From positions 1,820,701 through 1,884,700 of the forward strand of contig OX419342.1 in the NCBI GenBank assembly GCA_948470475.1: DNA of 64,000 nucleotides, read 5' to 3'. The DNA is from Galaxea fascicularis. Lineage: Eukaryota > Cnidaria > Anthozoa > Scleractinia > Euphylliidae. Within the stretch, counting starts at the first letter, position 1. Each line of letters begins with the position of its first letter. Shown in pieces: positions 38,501 through 50,590 of this stretch. Made by a program: the position numbers and the translations under genes. The notes beneath the pieces are model-generated. The model had not been told where the DNA came from. It made no database searches and saw only the letters and a program-made list of their open reading frames with translations.

Positions 38501-41500
38501 ACGGAAAGAAATAACTCCCTACCTCGTTTATTGTGGGCGTGTTGATGATGCTCTTCGCTCGATGTGCATACCGCAGGGTACTGAGTGTTTCACCATAGTT
38601 GCATTCGGCTGGGGAAATGGCTAAAACGAGACAAAATAATCAGAAAACGCGCAGGTCATAACAGTACTAAAATCCTTAACATCAACTTTTGAAAACAATT
38701 TTCTATAGTAACAAGTCTGATTACAAAAAGCTTACCTGCGATCATGACGGTTTTAGAATTCCCTCCAAGACTGTCCTTGAGGAGAAATGTGAGCACTGAA
38801 TCCCGATATGGTACAAACAGCTTTTTTCTGAATGACGGGCGTTTCGATGGCGAGGAAGCGTTGATGGAGTTCTCAGCTATCAAGAAAGGAAAGAATATAC
38901 GTTTTTAATATGCAGATAACAAGACAGACAGTGTACGTGCTACTGACTGAGTGATTGAGTGGCTGGCTGGCTGACTGACTGACTAACGGACCCACAGACC
39001 AACCAGAAGCCATCAGCATAACAGCCTTTGGGCTCTGATTGGATAATCAACTTGCATTCAAACCACTTTGCTCCGTGGTTGTGCTCTCTAATCTTAGTTT
39101 GACGAACATGATTCTGAGGCTGAATTTAGTAGCTTAAAAGCAAAGTACAGTACAGTATTTACCAAGGGTGGAGATGACAATCCCCAAAGTAACGAGAGAT
39201 TTGTTTATGTTGGCTCCTTCCTTTAACCTGTCACCAACAGCACCACTTGCGCTTGCGCGCTCACTACGAAAAGACAAAAAAGAATATTAGACTTCTTTTC
39301 AACTGAGTTTTTTTTTATTCGCTCTGTGACAGGTAGGAAAAATTCACACCTCTTTCTCAACCAATGAAAAGCAATGAAAAGGCCTCATTTTCCCGCGCTT
39401 GATGCTAGTTACATGTTAGTGTTTTGCATTCTGATTGGCTCATAACGCTGTCTGCATATGTTGTGACTGGACAGAGAAATTCTCTTGGTTTTGGACACGT
39501 GGCCTCTTGTAATTAAAACAGACCACGGAACAAAACGGGAATTCGGGAGTCTTTCTCATCTGCAGCGCTCGTAACTTATGTCTCCTACCAACCCAAATGT
39601 TTAAATTGCCTTGGTGTACTCCAAACATTTGACGGCCCATGCATAATCTAAACCAGGATCCGGTTGTTCAAACGTTGGATAGCGCTATCCACCGGATAAA
39701 TCATAATCCAACGGATAAGTATTGGGAAAGCTAATTGCACTATCCACTGGATAGATATTTATCCGGTGGATAGCACTATCCAGCCTTTGAACAACCAGGG
39801 CCAGGAGTGAAACAGTCATTTTTTGTCGTGATCCACTGAAACACATGCCGCTAAAAAGGGACAACATGGCACACACCAAGTGGTAAAGCATTATTGCATG
39901 CTGTGATTTACCCACCTGCCAGCTAAATCAACCAAGTGGATCTTGCTGATTGTCTCACTTGGCATATCCTTTATAAACTTGGCCTAAAAAAAGTACTCAC
40001 AGTAAATAAACATGTTGTATAGAGAGGTTATAAATAAAGCCACCATTAAAAACATAAAAATACAACCAAATAGGATAGTTTAAACCCTTCAAGAGTGACC
40101 AGTGTTTAATTTCTCCTAAGAGCAACACTGCTCAATCAAACATTAAGGTTGTGAGAAAAAAGTGATCAACCAGCGACAAAGGTCTTCTTTGTTTAACAAA
40201 TTCTCTTCACCATTACAATAAATGTACTATGGAGAATATACATGCTGATACTAGCCTTAAAAGGGTTAATTTATAACATAGGAGTTGAACCTCTGTATAA
40301 TCAAGTAGCTGCCTATTTTGCCTTGAATTGGACATACCGGTAAATGTTAGTATAACTGCCAATTTCTGTAAGCTCTGACACTATCAATGGGTTTCATTTT
40401 ATGTCTGCTCAGTTGAACCTCAGACAGCTTGTTTCCAATCAGGTTAAATGATCAGCCACTAATTGCTACCTATTTTATCATTACTTGAACAATTAAGAAG
40501 GGCATGAAGATTAAGGAAGTGATCACCAATGACAAAAGGTTATAGAATGTCTTATTATGTTTGAACCAAATTCTGGTTGTACCTGTGTAAATTTTATTGT
40601 AAAGATTGCATGGGATCGACTGCTGGCATTGTTCATTCTTGTTGAAGCAGTTGCTCTGAAAGAAGAAAGTAACAAGATAGAAACTCTTTAATGATTGCTC
40701 AGCTGACATGAAAAGGAAATCAATTTATAAGCCTTTCAGTCCAGCGGGAAGCACAACATTACTTACATTGCCATAATTTGATCAAGAATAAGCATACAGG
40801 TCAAATCATTCAAAGAAATGCATGCAAAAAGAAACTACCGGTAGCTAGAAAAAAAGACATGGAATATGATGTATGGTCAAATACCAAATCTACCCTGAGG
40901 ATTACACTCTATATCTATAATTTATAATACAGAAATCAGAGAGCAGCAAACCTTAGCCTGTTTCCTTGATCCATTAGAACTTCAATTGAATCAAAGTCAG
41001 ACACATGTTGTTTTGTTAAACCTAGATACAAAACAGAGACAACCATCACCTCAAAGTTAACACATACACCAAATTTTCCAATTAAAAGTCATACCCAGGC
41101 TATCCCATTTATGGGGAAGCCAGATCCATCCAATCAGATCTGCTTCCATCAGCAATTGACCCTAATGGTACAAAAATACAGCCGTCCCTACCTTCCACAT
41201 ATGGACCCTCTTTAGGATGTTCACGAACTTTTAAGTTTTGCTGAGGAAGCTTTTTCAGTTTCGACGGCCTCAGCAGATCACGGACATGCTCATTGTAGAT
41301 TTCCAGGTAGCTTCGAAACAGAAAAAATTTATATCATTACAAGTGTGCCCAATACATTTTAAGAACAAAATGCAAAGATGTCATCACTGCATCCACAACC
41401 ACTATCATTGAATCATATTAAAAGTTGCCAAAATGCAGACTCATGCTGTATTCTCACCTGACTTCAGTTCGAAATGAAGAACTCAGGGATGTGTTCTGCT

Positions 41501-44500
41501 CAATGTACTGGAAAAGTCCCTGGGGTGTACAAGAATGATACAAATTGTAAGGACCACTGCATTTGCTATTTTCATTAATTTGCTAGCTGAAACCTTTAAC
41601 TCCCAAGATCTGATTATTAATTCTCCTTTCTGGCTGCTATTCAGTTCCTTAGACTGTCATTCGTTAAGAGAATTTGGGGTTATATCAAGATAATAACCTC
41701 TGGCTGATAAGTTTGTCTATTGTCATCACCTGTCTGCTGGACAATGCATCGACATTATAAGGAGAAGTTACGTGCTAATCAGTTCTGAGAGTTAAAGGGT
41801 TAATAAACGTCTCACCTTGCATATTCTAGGAATAAGTCCAACCTCTTCCTGAAAAAGGTGAAAAATATATAACTAATCAAGCTGCAAGGATATTTCTTTC
41901 TTTAACTAGAAATTAATCATCGCAAGAAAACATATATAATATTAAACACAGAAGCAATCAAACAACAGAGCAAAGAAATGTGGCCCAGGTTCATGAATTC
42001 CCAGTCTGGAAACTGTAGAAGCCTGGGTGTCCAGCTTGGCTCTAAATGACTTTTTGTGTTTCATGAGCAAATTTATTAAAGGTAATTTGAGAGGAGAATC
42101 TAGCAATTTATCTGAAGTTACTTAGGGCTTTTTTTCCAAGCGTATGTGGCCGGGTTGAGTTTGTTGTTGGTTCTCTTCATCCCTCCGAGAGTTTTTCTCT
42201 GGGTTCTCTGGTTTTCTCCTCTCCTCAACAACAATTTCAAATCCATTCGTATAGTTTCACACTTTAATTGTCTGCTTAAGATCCACTGACATTCAAATAA
42301 AGCCAAGGCTGTGCTCTAAGAAAAGTAGTTGGTTGCCCAAACCTCTAAACCCTTGAAATCCAGGGCGCCCAGCATATAAGTTTGGTGGAAAAACTAATAT
42401 TTCCTGGTTGCCCGATGGCAAAAGTAAGTCGTCAGGGGCGCCCGGGCACCACTAGAGTACAGCCCTGAAAGCGATTTATTTATTTATCTATTTATTTATT
42501 TATAAGTTAGTTACTTATTCCTCTGTTCATGAACTTGAATGTCTCTCAAAACATTTAGCTGGTAACTGATTGCATGCTACATTGTAATTACAGCTACAAC
42601 AACATACATTACATTACAAGGCTGTTATTAAGTTCTGTACCAAGAGTTACAAGCACCAACCCCCACACATATAACAAATTTGTTCCCTTGTGAATAAAAT
42701 GAACCAACAACAGTCAACCTAAGATAACCTTTAACATCAGAGGGTCATTAAGAGCATTCAACTGTAACACTCCCATTTTATGTGTTACTGTATCATTTTC
42801 ACAACTTTGCACTTGAAATTGCCAAAAAAAATTTCCAAGAAGGAGGTTCAGCTGATAACCGAGAGTTTAAGCAATTTTATTCCCTCAGATGTAAAGAACA
42901 AAAGGTTAATGTCATGCAAATTACATGACCAGCTTGCATTGTAGCCAAGTCAGCTCAATCTATTGATATGTATTATCTAGCTCATATCCTAAGACCAAGT
43001 AACATGCACATGGTCTTACATTTGTTCCCATCATTGTGTATGTTTTTCCAGCACTTGTTTGACCATAGGCAAACAAACAGGCATTGTAACCTTCAAATGC
43101 TGAGTCTAACACTCCCTGACCAAGGTCTGAAAACACCTACAATTTTGAATAATAAATACTGAAGATTAACAATAACAACAGTTACATATTTACATTTACA
43201 GAACAACAATGATGATGACAATAACATAAACAATGACCATAAAAATGACTGTGATTGTCGTAACATATTAAGAATAATCAATCAAGTATAATTCACATAA
43301 TGTAGGTGTGTATGTGATACAACTATTGTCAATGAAGCCAGTTGTCAATAGTCGGAGCTTAAAATTAGGTACCTAATACCAAGGATCGTTGGAAAAATTT
43401 ATGTCAAGGGATAATAATGTACCATGTTGAATATGCATGACTAATATGGTGTGCTAATAAAAAAAATGGCAAGCCAGGATGCTTTGGCAAATTAAAGTTA
43501 AGGACACCTAACATCGCAGTTATGTCTTAGAGACATAAGAAGTTAAAAGCTTTGGTTATAATGATGATGATGATAAAGACGCCTGAGCAATTTGCCAGAG
43601 ATCAGGTTGATATTAACCTGTTCTTGTTTGATGAAATGGGAATCTTTTGGATTGGCTGACCAATATGAATAGTCAAAAAAGAACTCCTTCTTGAAATCAC
43701 GTCCTTTGTCACCCTCTGCACCAACCTCACCACAAAGCTGCAAATAGAAAAACAACTAAATAAATATTGATTTTGTCCTCCAGAATTCCCTAACTTAAGG
43801 TGGCCTTTGTGCTAAAATCACCCAGATGCAAAGTAGCTGGCCGACAAACAAAAAAAATAGTTGTTTCTGTTCAAATTAAACTAGAAGCAGGTTGCATGTT
43901 TGAACCATATTTTTATCTTTGAACATTAAATATCTGCTGGCCAACTATAAGCCAAAGTTCCTGAACAGAAACACAGTCCACAGTAAAAACTTTTAAGCAT
44001 TATTGTGAAAGTTTTGTCCAGAAAATTGTTCACACTCCCTCATGCCCAGTATCGTACCAGAAACAACTGGGTCACATGCTTAATGTCCTGGCCATCAGTT
44101 CTTTGCTGACAGCTAGCAAGACTGCTGCCTAAGGAAGATTTAAAGAGGCCATCAGAGCTAAACGCTGAGAACTTAAGAGCCCAACATATGAAGTGAAAGG
44201 TGTTGCCATGAAAAATTAAGGTGCCCGGATCTACCGGTATTCCCAGGCTACCTGGCTCTTGTTAGGCAACAGCCTTGGCTGGTCTCATTAGCTGCCTCAG
44301 TTTTCGCAAATTGTGTTCTTTCAGAGAACCTTGTTCAACATGTCATTTATTCTTAACTAAAATGGGCACAAAAAATATTCCCTAAACTTTATAAACTTAA
44401 TTAAAGACAGCTAGACCACATGAAGCCTTTGAAATCCTGGCCTACTACTGTATGTTTATCAACTGTTTGTTTTTCATAATGAAATAATTTATTTATAATA

Positions 44501-46362
44501 AACTAATATTACTATTCTGAGAAATATTTCCTTTCCACATCTGATTTCTGGCAATGATGAAATTATAATAATAATAATAATAATAATTAATAATAATAAT
44601 TTATTATCATTAGTTAGAGAAAGTGCAATATTACAGCTCTTGAATAGAAAATTGTAGAAACGTGTGTCAAAGTTGACTACCGGTACTCACAATATAAGGT
44701 CAATTGATGAACAAGAAAACAAAATACTTTAAGCCTGAAAACGTGAACTAATTACAGATAATTTTCTTCTTTTGAATACCTACAGCTCTTTGTACATCAT
44801 CTATAGACGATTTTATTGTATCAACTGACCCTACTGACTTGCAATGAACGGGACAGTGAACGTCATAAAGAAAGGCAAACAATTAACGAAAAACTTGTCC
44901 AAAATTGGGATAAAAATAAACATTACATCATTAAAAACAAGAACACCTTGACATGTTAATTGCAGGACAACAACAACAACAGGGTTTACCTTCACACAAA
45001 TCTTCTATTAAGTGATACTCATGTGACAAGCACTCGTAAAAGAAAAGACCCTCGGGTACCATAAAGCGTTCTTCTGTTAACGAGCCACTTAATTGTGTAA
45101 GCATTGAATGAAAATGTGACTTCCTCGTTTGCATATCACACGAGTGTATGTTTACCACAAGCATTCGAACTTTGCCCTTTGAAACTCACTCTATCGGCGG
45201 GTTTTAACACATTTCTTACGCGTGTTATTTTTCATAACAGAACCGACGTTCCAAGCGTGGAATGTATGGTACGGTATATCTCTGGAATAAAGATTTCCAC
45301 CCGCTGGTTTTGATTAACGAAAATCACGTACAGGGCTAATATTCCCAGCGGGAAAAACAATCCACTTTTCACAGAATTATTTTTAAGAAGTAAGTAAAAT
45401 GAGTTTTAATAAACAGGATTTTTGTGCAAAGAGACAGTCATTTTTCTGCGCTCTTAAGATTTTTGTGTGCATGGAACTGTCACGCCATGAACATGGAAAA
45501 TAATCAAATTGCAAATTTTTATTACATTTCACATGATTATATTTCCGACGAAAAACAGATCCTCCTTTTGTAGCTCGTTTTACACCTCGACATAAAACGC
45601 CCAAAGTGCGAACACCTAGCGCTTCAACTTAAAGCCGACAGAAAGTAGACGAAAACCGAGGCGAACTTGACAAACGACAACACAATTCCTGCTCGCGATC
45701 GTATTAACGACATAGCCTGTGCACTTCTCCGCTTTTAGCTCACGCTGATTTTATCCAGCGATACACAAATACTGAAAACAAAGCAATAAAATCTACTTAA
45801 ATTTGGCCTCTATACGGAATAAAACAGTTAAAAACACAGTGAGTGTGCAAAGGAAATCTCTCAATACAAGAGAGATACTAACTTAACAGTGCGTATTAAC
45901 CGAGTAGTACAGTAGTTCTAGATCTATCAGTAGAATACTTCAATTCGAATGAAGATCTCGCGATAAGACACTGCAAATCACTCTTAAATGACAAAATCTA
46001 ATAACTTTCGGCAGTGGTGTCATAACTGGAGTTTAAGTCACGAACACGGAATTTTTCACAGCACTGTATTTAATTTTTTGGGGTACAGCAATTAAGCGCA
46101 AGTCTGAGAAGGGACTTACCTTAGTGTTAAATATTGTTGTTTTCTGGCCCTCCATTTGAATAATGCATTGAGATCCGAGCTCTAACTCCCTGTTGAACAA
46201 AGAAAGCGAAATAATGAAACTATTATTTCATTTTTAACGCAACAGTAATGATATTGTGTCGTTTTCAAAGCGTGCAATAAATACAGACTAGAGAAGTGAA
46301 AGAGAGTTACTTCACCTGTTGTTCAAGGGACGAGCGCGTACCGCGACTTTCAACGAAGCCAT
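23597..46362 (-). CDS. Kinesin-3 motor of KIF16/STARD9 type with FHA, coiled coil and START domains
   Basis: Predicted microtubule motor for membrane or lipid cargo. About 34 exons join in phase to roughly 1,520 aa, from [16 protein letters not shown] at 46362. Exon ends in order: 46362-46316, 46189-46120, 43737-43618, 43136-43020, 41848-41816, 41519-41458, 41310-41192, 41021-40952, 40655-40583, 39983-39916, 39263-39163, 38876-38736, 38620-38523, 37988-37902, 37808-37689, 37382-37260, 37116-37065, 36804-36667, 36304-36204, 35820-35802, 35780-35714, 35200-35153, 34488-32818, 32504-32298, 32164-32130, 32028-31949, 31460-31363, 31036-30965, 30585-30489, 30169-30127, 29870-29791, 29189-29112, 28922-28845, 23749-23597. 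Motor wording such as [10 protein letters not shown] and LTKDWTEKW favours STARD9 (KIF16A) over KIF16B, but the length is far below vertebrate STARD9. The last exon and true C-terminus are the least certain part. Confidence 0.88.
23750..28844. other. Last large intron of the kinesin (about 5.1 kb)
   Basis: It holds a poly-A run of about 22 nt at 23779-23801, an inverted-repeat pair at 25228-25782 with a TA-rich microsatellite, and a short foldback around 26493-26548 with GGGTCAAT/ATTGACCC. At 26203-26320 there is a phase-0 open frame with a good acceptor that could be an alternative 3' exon, but it has no clear START resemblance. Confidence 0.5.
25228..25782. repeat. Inverted-repeat pair with about 137-bp arms
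   Basis: The left arm (25228-25364) contains ATCTTTGTGAGCGCCGAAGT and CGTCCGACGAGAGCAC. The right arm (25646-25782) carries the same blocks in reverse complement. The 280-bp middle includes a (TA)n stretch at about 25362-25396. It may be two opposed copies of one element or a long-TIR element. Confidence 0.65.
32298..34488 (-). other. Coiled-coil region of the kinesin, largely one exon
   Basis: A single 1,671-nt exon (34488-32818) plus the next one (32504-32298) encode about 625 residues rich in Glu, Lys, Arg, Gln and Leu with heptad-like spacing, from [17 protein letters not shown] to about [10 protein letters not shown] short acidic interruption ([18 protein letters not shown]) splits it. 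The region resembles the stalk of KIF16B-type kinesins and should mediate dimerisation or cargo contact. Confidence 0.85.
35327..35533. repeat. Foldback MITE family A, copy 1 (kinesin intron)
   Basis: The left end CCCTTTAACTCTCAGGAG and right end CAGATCTTGGGAGTTAAAGG are inverted relatives. Similar ends occur at 38117, 40078 and 41591, and a right end lies in the FANCM intron at 56171. Confidence 0.6.
36204..37382 (-). other. FHA domain exons of the kinesin
   Basis: Exons 16-19 encode residues of about 443-580: [20 protein letters not shown], then [41 protein letters not shown] and [18 protein letters not shown]. This is the kinesin-3 forkhead-associated domain. The conserved Gly-Arg of the phosphothreonine pocket reads Gly-Leu here, while the distal Asn-Gly is kept. 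Confidence 0.85.
38117..38312. repeat. Foldback MITE family A, copy 2
   Basis: The left end ATTTTACTCTCAGGCCAATA and right end GAGATCGTGGAAATGAAAGG match the ends of the other family A copies. It lies in the intron before kinesin exon 14. Confidence 0.5.
39662..39796. repeat. Compact MITE, about 42-bp inverted arms
   Basis: GGTTGTTCAAACGTTGGATA at the left mirrors TATCCAGCCTTTGAACAACC at the right. The inner parts GCTATCCACCGGATAAAT and ATTTATCCGGTGGATAGC are exact reverse complements. The element is 135 bp in a kinesin intron, non-coding. Confidence 0.8.
40078..40272. repeat. Foldback MITE family A, copy 3
   Basis: The ends GTTTAAACCCTTCAAGAGTG and ACTAGCCTTAAAAGGGTTAA are inverted, with the internal TTTAATTTCTCC and GAGAATATACATG blocks shared by other copies. 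Confidence 0.5.
41591..41805. repeat. Foldback MITE family A, copy 4
   Basis: The left end CCTTTAACTCCCAAGATCTG and right end CAGTTCTGAGAGTTAAAGGG are clear inverted repeats. TGTCTATTGTCATCACCTG in the middle corresponds to CAGGTGATGAGAATAGACAA in copy 1, reversed. This is the best-preserved copy. Confidence 0.65.
44564..44605. repeat. (TAA)n microsatellite
   Basis: A run of TAA/ATA trinucleotides with one interruption, in the second large kinesin intron. Confidence 0.75.
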
Positions 46363-47609
46363 TGTCCGAATATGCCAAGAAAGAGACGGATTTCCGCCAA
46401 GTCAAGAAGATATGAAAGCGAAATTGAGGAATATGCCTTTGAGCAAAGGACCAATACACCCCTGTTAACATGCGGGCTGTGCTGAAGAGGTTGCTACGCT
46501 CTCGAGTAGCCCATTTGTGTAGTGACAAACAACTAGTAATTTCTAACGACTCTTCGTCCGAACAACTCAGTTTCTTCGCCGAATAAATTGCTCAGTTAGA
46601 CAACCATAGTTCATTCATAAGACCCACATCCTTCGCTGGCGTAATCTTCTAACTTTTTGTTTGCTTCGGCGGATGGACAAAAGACAATTTTCGAAGACTA
46701 GACGATCCTTCGCGTGCACGATTGAGAACGATGGCGTTACAGAGAAACGGAAATGTCGATTTCCGAGACAAAAAAGCCTTCTTTTGTAATGGAAAGCGGT
46801 CTTTTGGGCTGGTCAAGAAACATGAAGGTCATTTCCCGTTCGTGTTCATCCCTGCAGAAAAAATCAAATGCGAATGAATAAATTCTACTTTAAAATAAAT
46901 TCAAGCACTCGTGACACGAACGAGTGTTCGAGTACATTTCAGTATTCAAATCACGAAAGCACGCAATGATGTGCAGGCGTTCCGCCAATCAGAGCGGCTC
47001 TTGAAATATCAATGACCAATCAAAACAGTTGTTTTTGTCAAAATCTGATTCATCTGGGAAAGCCCGCCAACTTTTTCACGAAAAAAATAATGAAAATAAA
47101 AGTGGTGTGATCTAAAAAATTCGCAAATGTCCTAAATATTTTCCTTCGGAATCTCGCGTTAACATGCTACTCGACTTGTTGCCGGATATTCGAAATATTG
47201 CCAAACCAGGAAATGGTAGGTGGTGACGAATTTCAAGGACAAAAAATACGTCAAAGACAATCATTACCTGCTATCACATGCTATTTTTAAAGACTTCTTT
47301 TAAGTATTTTCAGTATGTATGCTAAAATACATAAACTTGTGAAAACTAAGAGATTGCATAATCAATCAGATCTAAAAATGATGTATGCAGTACTGACTTC
47401 TATCTGACTTTTGACTTGTTAATGATGTTGACCAAGCGTCGAAACGTCTTCTTAATCTTAAAATGATTTTAAGATTTCAATGATTTTTAAGATTTTTAAG
47501 TCTATTACTTTTCCACTTGTTATGTTAATACTTTAATGGCTACTTTTCAATCATTTTCGTCATACTTTGTACAAGTTTGATAGGCTGTAATGTAAACCTA
47601 TTCTCTCCT

Positions 47610-47722
47610 GTCGCTTCCCGCCTCGACTAGCAAATGCTCATGATGTTTGCGGGAAGCGACCATTTTGTATTTTTCTTTTGTCAAATAGTTAATAAAGTTG
47701 AAGTTGAAGTTGAAGTTGAAGT
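47610..47722 (+). mobile_element. 3' end of a non-LTR retrotransposon with (GTTGAA)n tail
   Basis: GCTTCCCGCCTCGACTAGC and the complementary GTTTGCGGGAAGCGACC form a hairpin, followed by TTAATAAAGTTGAAG and further GTTGAA repeats. The hairpin-plus-simple-tail design fits a 5'-truncated LINE; a related end is at 10787-10886. Confidence 0.5.
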
Positions 47723-48927
47723 AGTGTTTTTTCGCAATTTGTACTGTATAATCAGATGTATTTTTGATCACCTCTAAGTCACTTCTTCGTACTCGCTAAC
47801 AAACTAGTAAATTTAAATAACGGCATATGTCATATTTGTTATTTTACTGCTACTGTTTCAAGTAACACATTGAGAAGAACGAAAATGTGGTCAAAACGCC
47901 GTTATACAATATGCGGCCGTTTTAAAAGTATGCTTTTTTTTAGAGAGACTCATTAATTTAACAATGGCCAAGGCCAACTAGTCAGGTGAGAAACATTCGG
48001 TATTTACTCAGCTGGAGTTTTTTCATGAATTAAATTTGTATTGATAATTCAAAGAACATGTTTTAGTGCCTCGGGCAATGTTAGGTGTTTACCAAAAATT
48101 CGGTTTAGGCAGTCACAATCCTTTTATTTTTCGATTTTTTTTTGCGTTTCGGCAAACGAATTGTAATGAAGTTTTAAAACATTAGCCTGATAAAAAAAAA
48201 ATACCGTTTTGCTTCACTGATGGCCGTTATTTCACGAGGGTTAACATCACTCTGCTAGCTTAAAATTTTAATATTCACCAAACCCCGACAAAATTTGCAA
48301 GCAGACCAAAACAGCCAGGGGACAAGACAATAGATTGGGAGAATTAAATTGACTTTTCAGGGCTTTTTGTGACAGCTTTCGCGGAAAACAAAAGCGGAAA
48401 CTGTTGCAAGTACAAATGGCTCCCACCTTCAGTTAATCCAGATCAGTGAGTAGACTATTTTTTTCGGGAAGAAAGACATAGTCACGAAGAGGAAAAATAA
48501 TTCATGTAACATTACACCAGAAAAAGAAAGATCTAGAAAAACCATGATAAAATTACCTTTCAGTGCCTTCAAGCTGTGTTTCTAGTGACGCGATGGAAAT
48601 GATTCAGTAAAAACGAAAAAAATTGTTCTGGGTTTCCTATAAACATAGAAATTTGACTGTGACTCCACATAAGAACGTTTTCGGATTGGCTGAGCTTTCG
48701 GCCACACATTGTCAGATACTCTTTTATAAATCGGATGGACCTCTCTGTCGTGTTCAGTTTGTGCTGACAAAATTCTGACAATTCTTACAAAGCCGGTTCT
48801 TCCAGTCCTCTGTCCTTCACTTAATTTTCGGTGTAGAGATTGCGAATAGCGGCTCGAACACTCAGTCTGCCATCAAATTTCGCGTTTTTCAAAAGGTTCA
48901 TCACGATTACCAATAAAAAGAAAATAC

Positions 48928-49380
48928 CCGGGGGGGTTCTCCCTCTGTGCGTCCCTAAGGGTATGGTTCTTAAGCCGTTTTGAGAGAGTGAAACGGGTAT
49001 GGATTTTGACCATTTTGGTCTGAAATTGGGTGTCGTTTTCAAGGGAACCGCAAGTGCATAATTGTATTTCTCTTTTTAACTCCAAATGAATAGCAGAGTT
49101 TAAACAATAATAACTAAGTAAAATATATTATTCGAGCTGAATTTTACCACTCTTGACTTCGACACTGACTGAATCCAAGCTTAATTACGCTTCAATAAAG
49201 CCAGTGGAAAAATTGTACCCGGCCAGGCCAGGTCTGAACTGAACGAGTGTGGATTTTAGAGCGCAGTTGTGAAAACGGGTGTAAAATGACCATTAGTTTT
49301 AGCCGGTATGAAATAGGGTCAGGAGAACCGGGTGGCACACCTTACACCACGAATTCCGGAGAGTACTCCCCCCGGTGGAA
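48928..49380. repeat. MITE-like element with CCCGGGGGG / CCCCCCGG ends
   Basis: The left end ACCCGGGGGGGTTCTCCCTC and right end GAGAGTACTCCCCCCGGTGG are imperfect inverted repeats. The inside has GGTATGG, TTTGGTCTGAAATTGGGT and GAAATAGGGTCAGGAGAACC. A small related fragment is at 17739-17860. I recall similar elements as abundant in corals; that is memory, not a search. Confidence 0.6.
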
Positions 49381-50590
49381 ATACTCAAAACGTTAAGTTC
49401 CTTCATCACCAGATTGTTTTATGGCTTTTTGATGCAAATAGCAGGAATTGTCAAAGAAGGACTCTTCTGGCCCTCTGACTTTTTAAAACTGCTGCCGGGT
49501 GGCCGGCCAACTGAAAAGCGTGCGACGTTAATGCACTTTAAACGGCGTTAAAACGCCTACAATACGAACTGATTTAGTTTTCAAGTTTTGAAGTCGATGA
49601 TCACATTTTAGTGATGCAGCTTTGCGACAAAATTAATATCACATATAATGCAAATGATGTGATTTGTAGAGTGCTTTTGTTTGCCGGATTTGTTCAACCA
49701 GACGGACGACAGGCACCTAACTTTAAGCCTCTTCATTAGTGAAATGTAGGAAGGTATTTAGTACAACCTTGATAATGCCAGCTTTACAACTTGTTGGGAG
49801 TCCTTTCTTTTCCTTCTCCAGGTTTTAAAACGGTTCAGATTAATAGAATAGAACGAAAAGCCGGAAATCATCTTGGGTTAAGTCCCGGTGATTCTAAAAC
49901 GGATTAAAGAACAAAGAGGTCTATCAGCTGGTAAAAATCAGACAGTCTTTGGCTGTTTCAGTTCGTGTCAAAGAATACGTCGCGAACTAAACTGTTAATG
50001 GGACTTGAACTGATAAGAATAAAACAGCCACAGATAACAAAAGACATAAAAAGAAATCTTATTTTATTTCAAACTTGCCGTGTTTACTACTGGTCTTACT
50101 GCTGTTGGTGGGTTTCAATTGAAACTGTGGAATTGTTTAACACTAAAACACATTTGAAAAGTATTACAAAACGTAAAACCTCTGCTCTGTTTTAGACTCT
50201 TTGGCCTCTAACAATTTCAGTTTTAAAACTGCCATGTCAGTGGCTCTATATTTTGGCTTCTTTAAAATCTGCGGGATAAACACAATACGGGTAAGTAGCC
50301 TCAACGGGCACAAAAACGAGCTGCCCCAACGAGGAGGGGGGCAGGGGACAGCCAGGGGACTCAAGCGATTGGTGAGTTTTTGTCACGAGTTTGTGGCGCG
50401 CGCAATTTCAGAAAATCAACATGGCGGCATGTCGGTCTGATTTGTACAAAATTTTGTCGTGTTTTTTCTTCGGCAAAATGGAGGGTAAGCACACGATATA
50501 GCGAAAAGTAGCATCCTTTGAACGACACTGCATGTCCACTGCAGTAAGGGAGCCGTTTGTTTTCGCTGAGGTTTGGCTGTAGGATGCAGA

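Larger units (their letters stand above)
37902..46362 (-). other. Kinesin motor domain exons
   Basis: Exons 1-14 encode residues 1 to about 402. The P-loop [10 protein letters not shown] has its GQTSAGKT at residues 104-111. Switch I is NNASSRSH (221-228), switch II DLAGSE (256-261), and [12 protein letters not shown] and [20 protein letters not shown] follow. Loop 12 carries a basic [11 protein letters not shown] stretch where kinesin-3 motors have the lysine-rich K-loop. All ATPase elements are intact, so an active plus-end-directed motor is expected. Confidence 0.9.
46363..50590. other. Intergenic region between divergent kinesin and FANCM genes
   Basis: The kinesin reads left from 46362 and FANCM reads right from 50591, so both promoters must lie here. 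No strong TATA box or shared short bidirectional promoter is evident. It contains a LINE-like 3' end (47610-47722), a dispersed MITE (48928-49380) and otherwise AT-rich DNA without supported exons. Confidence 0.6.

Noticed and set aside
42968..43162. Plus-strand 64-codon frame
   Set aside because: Antisense shadow of the kinesin P-loop exon.
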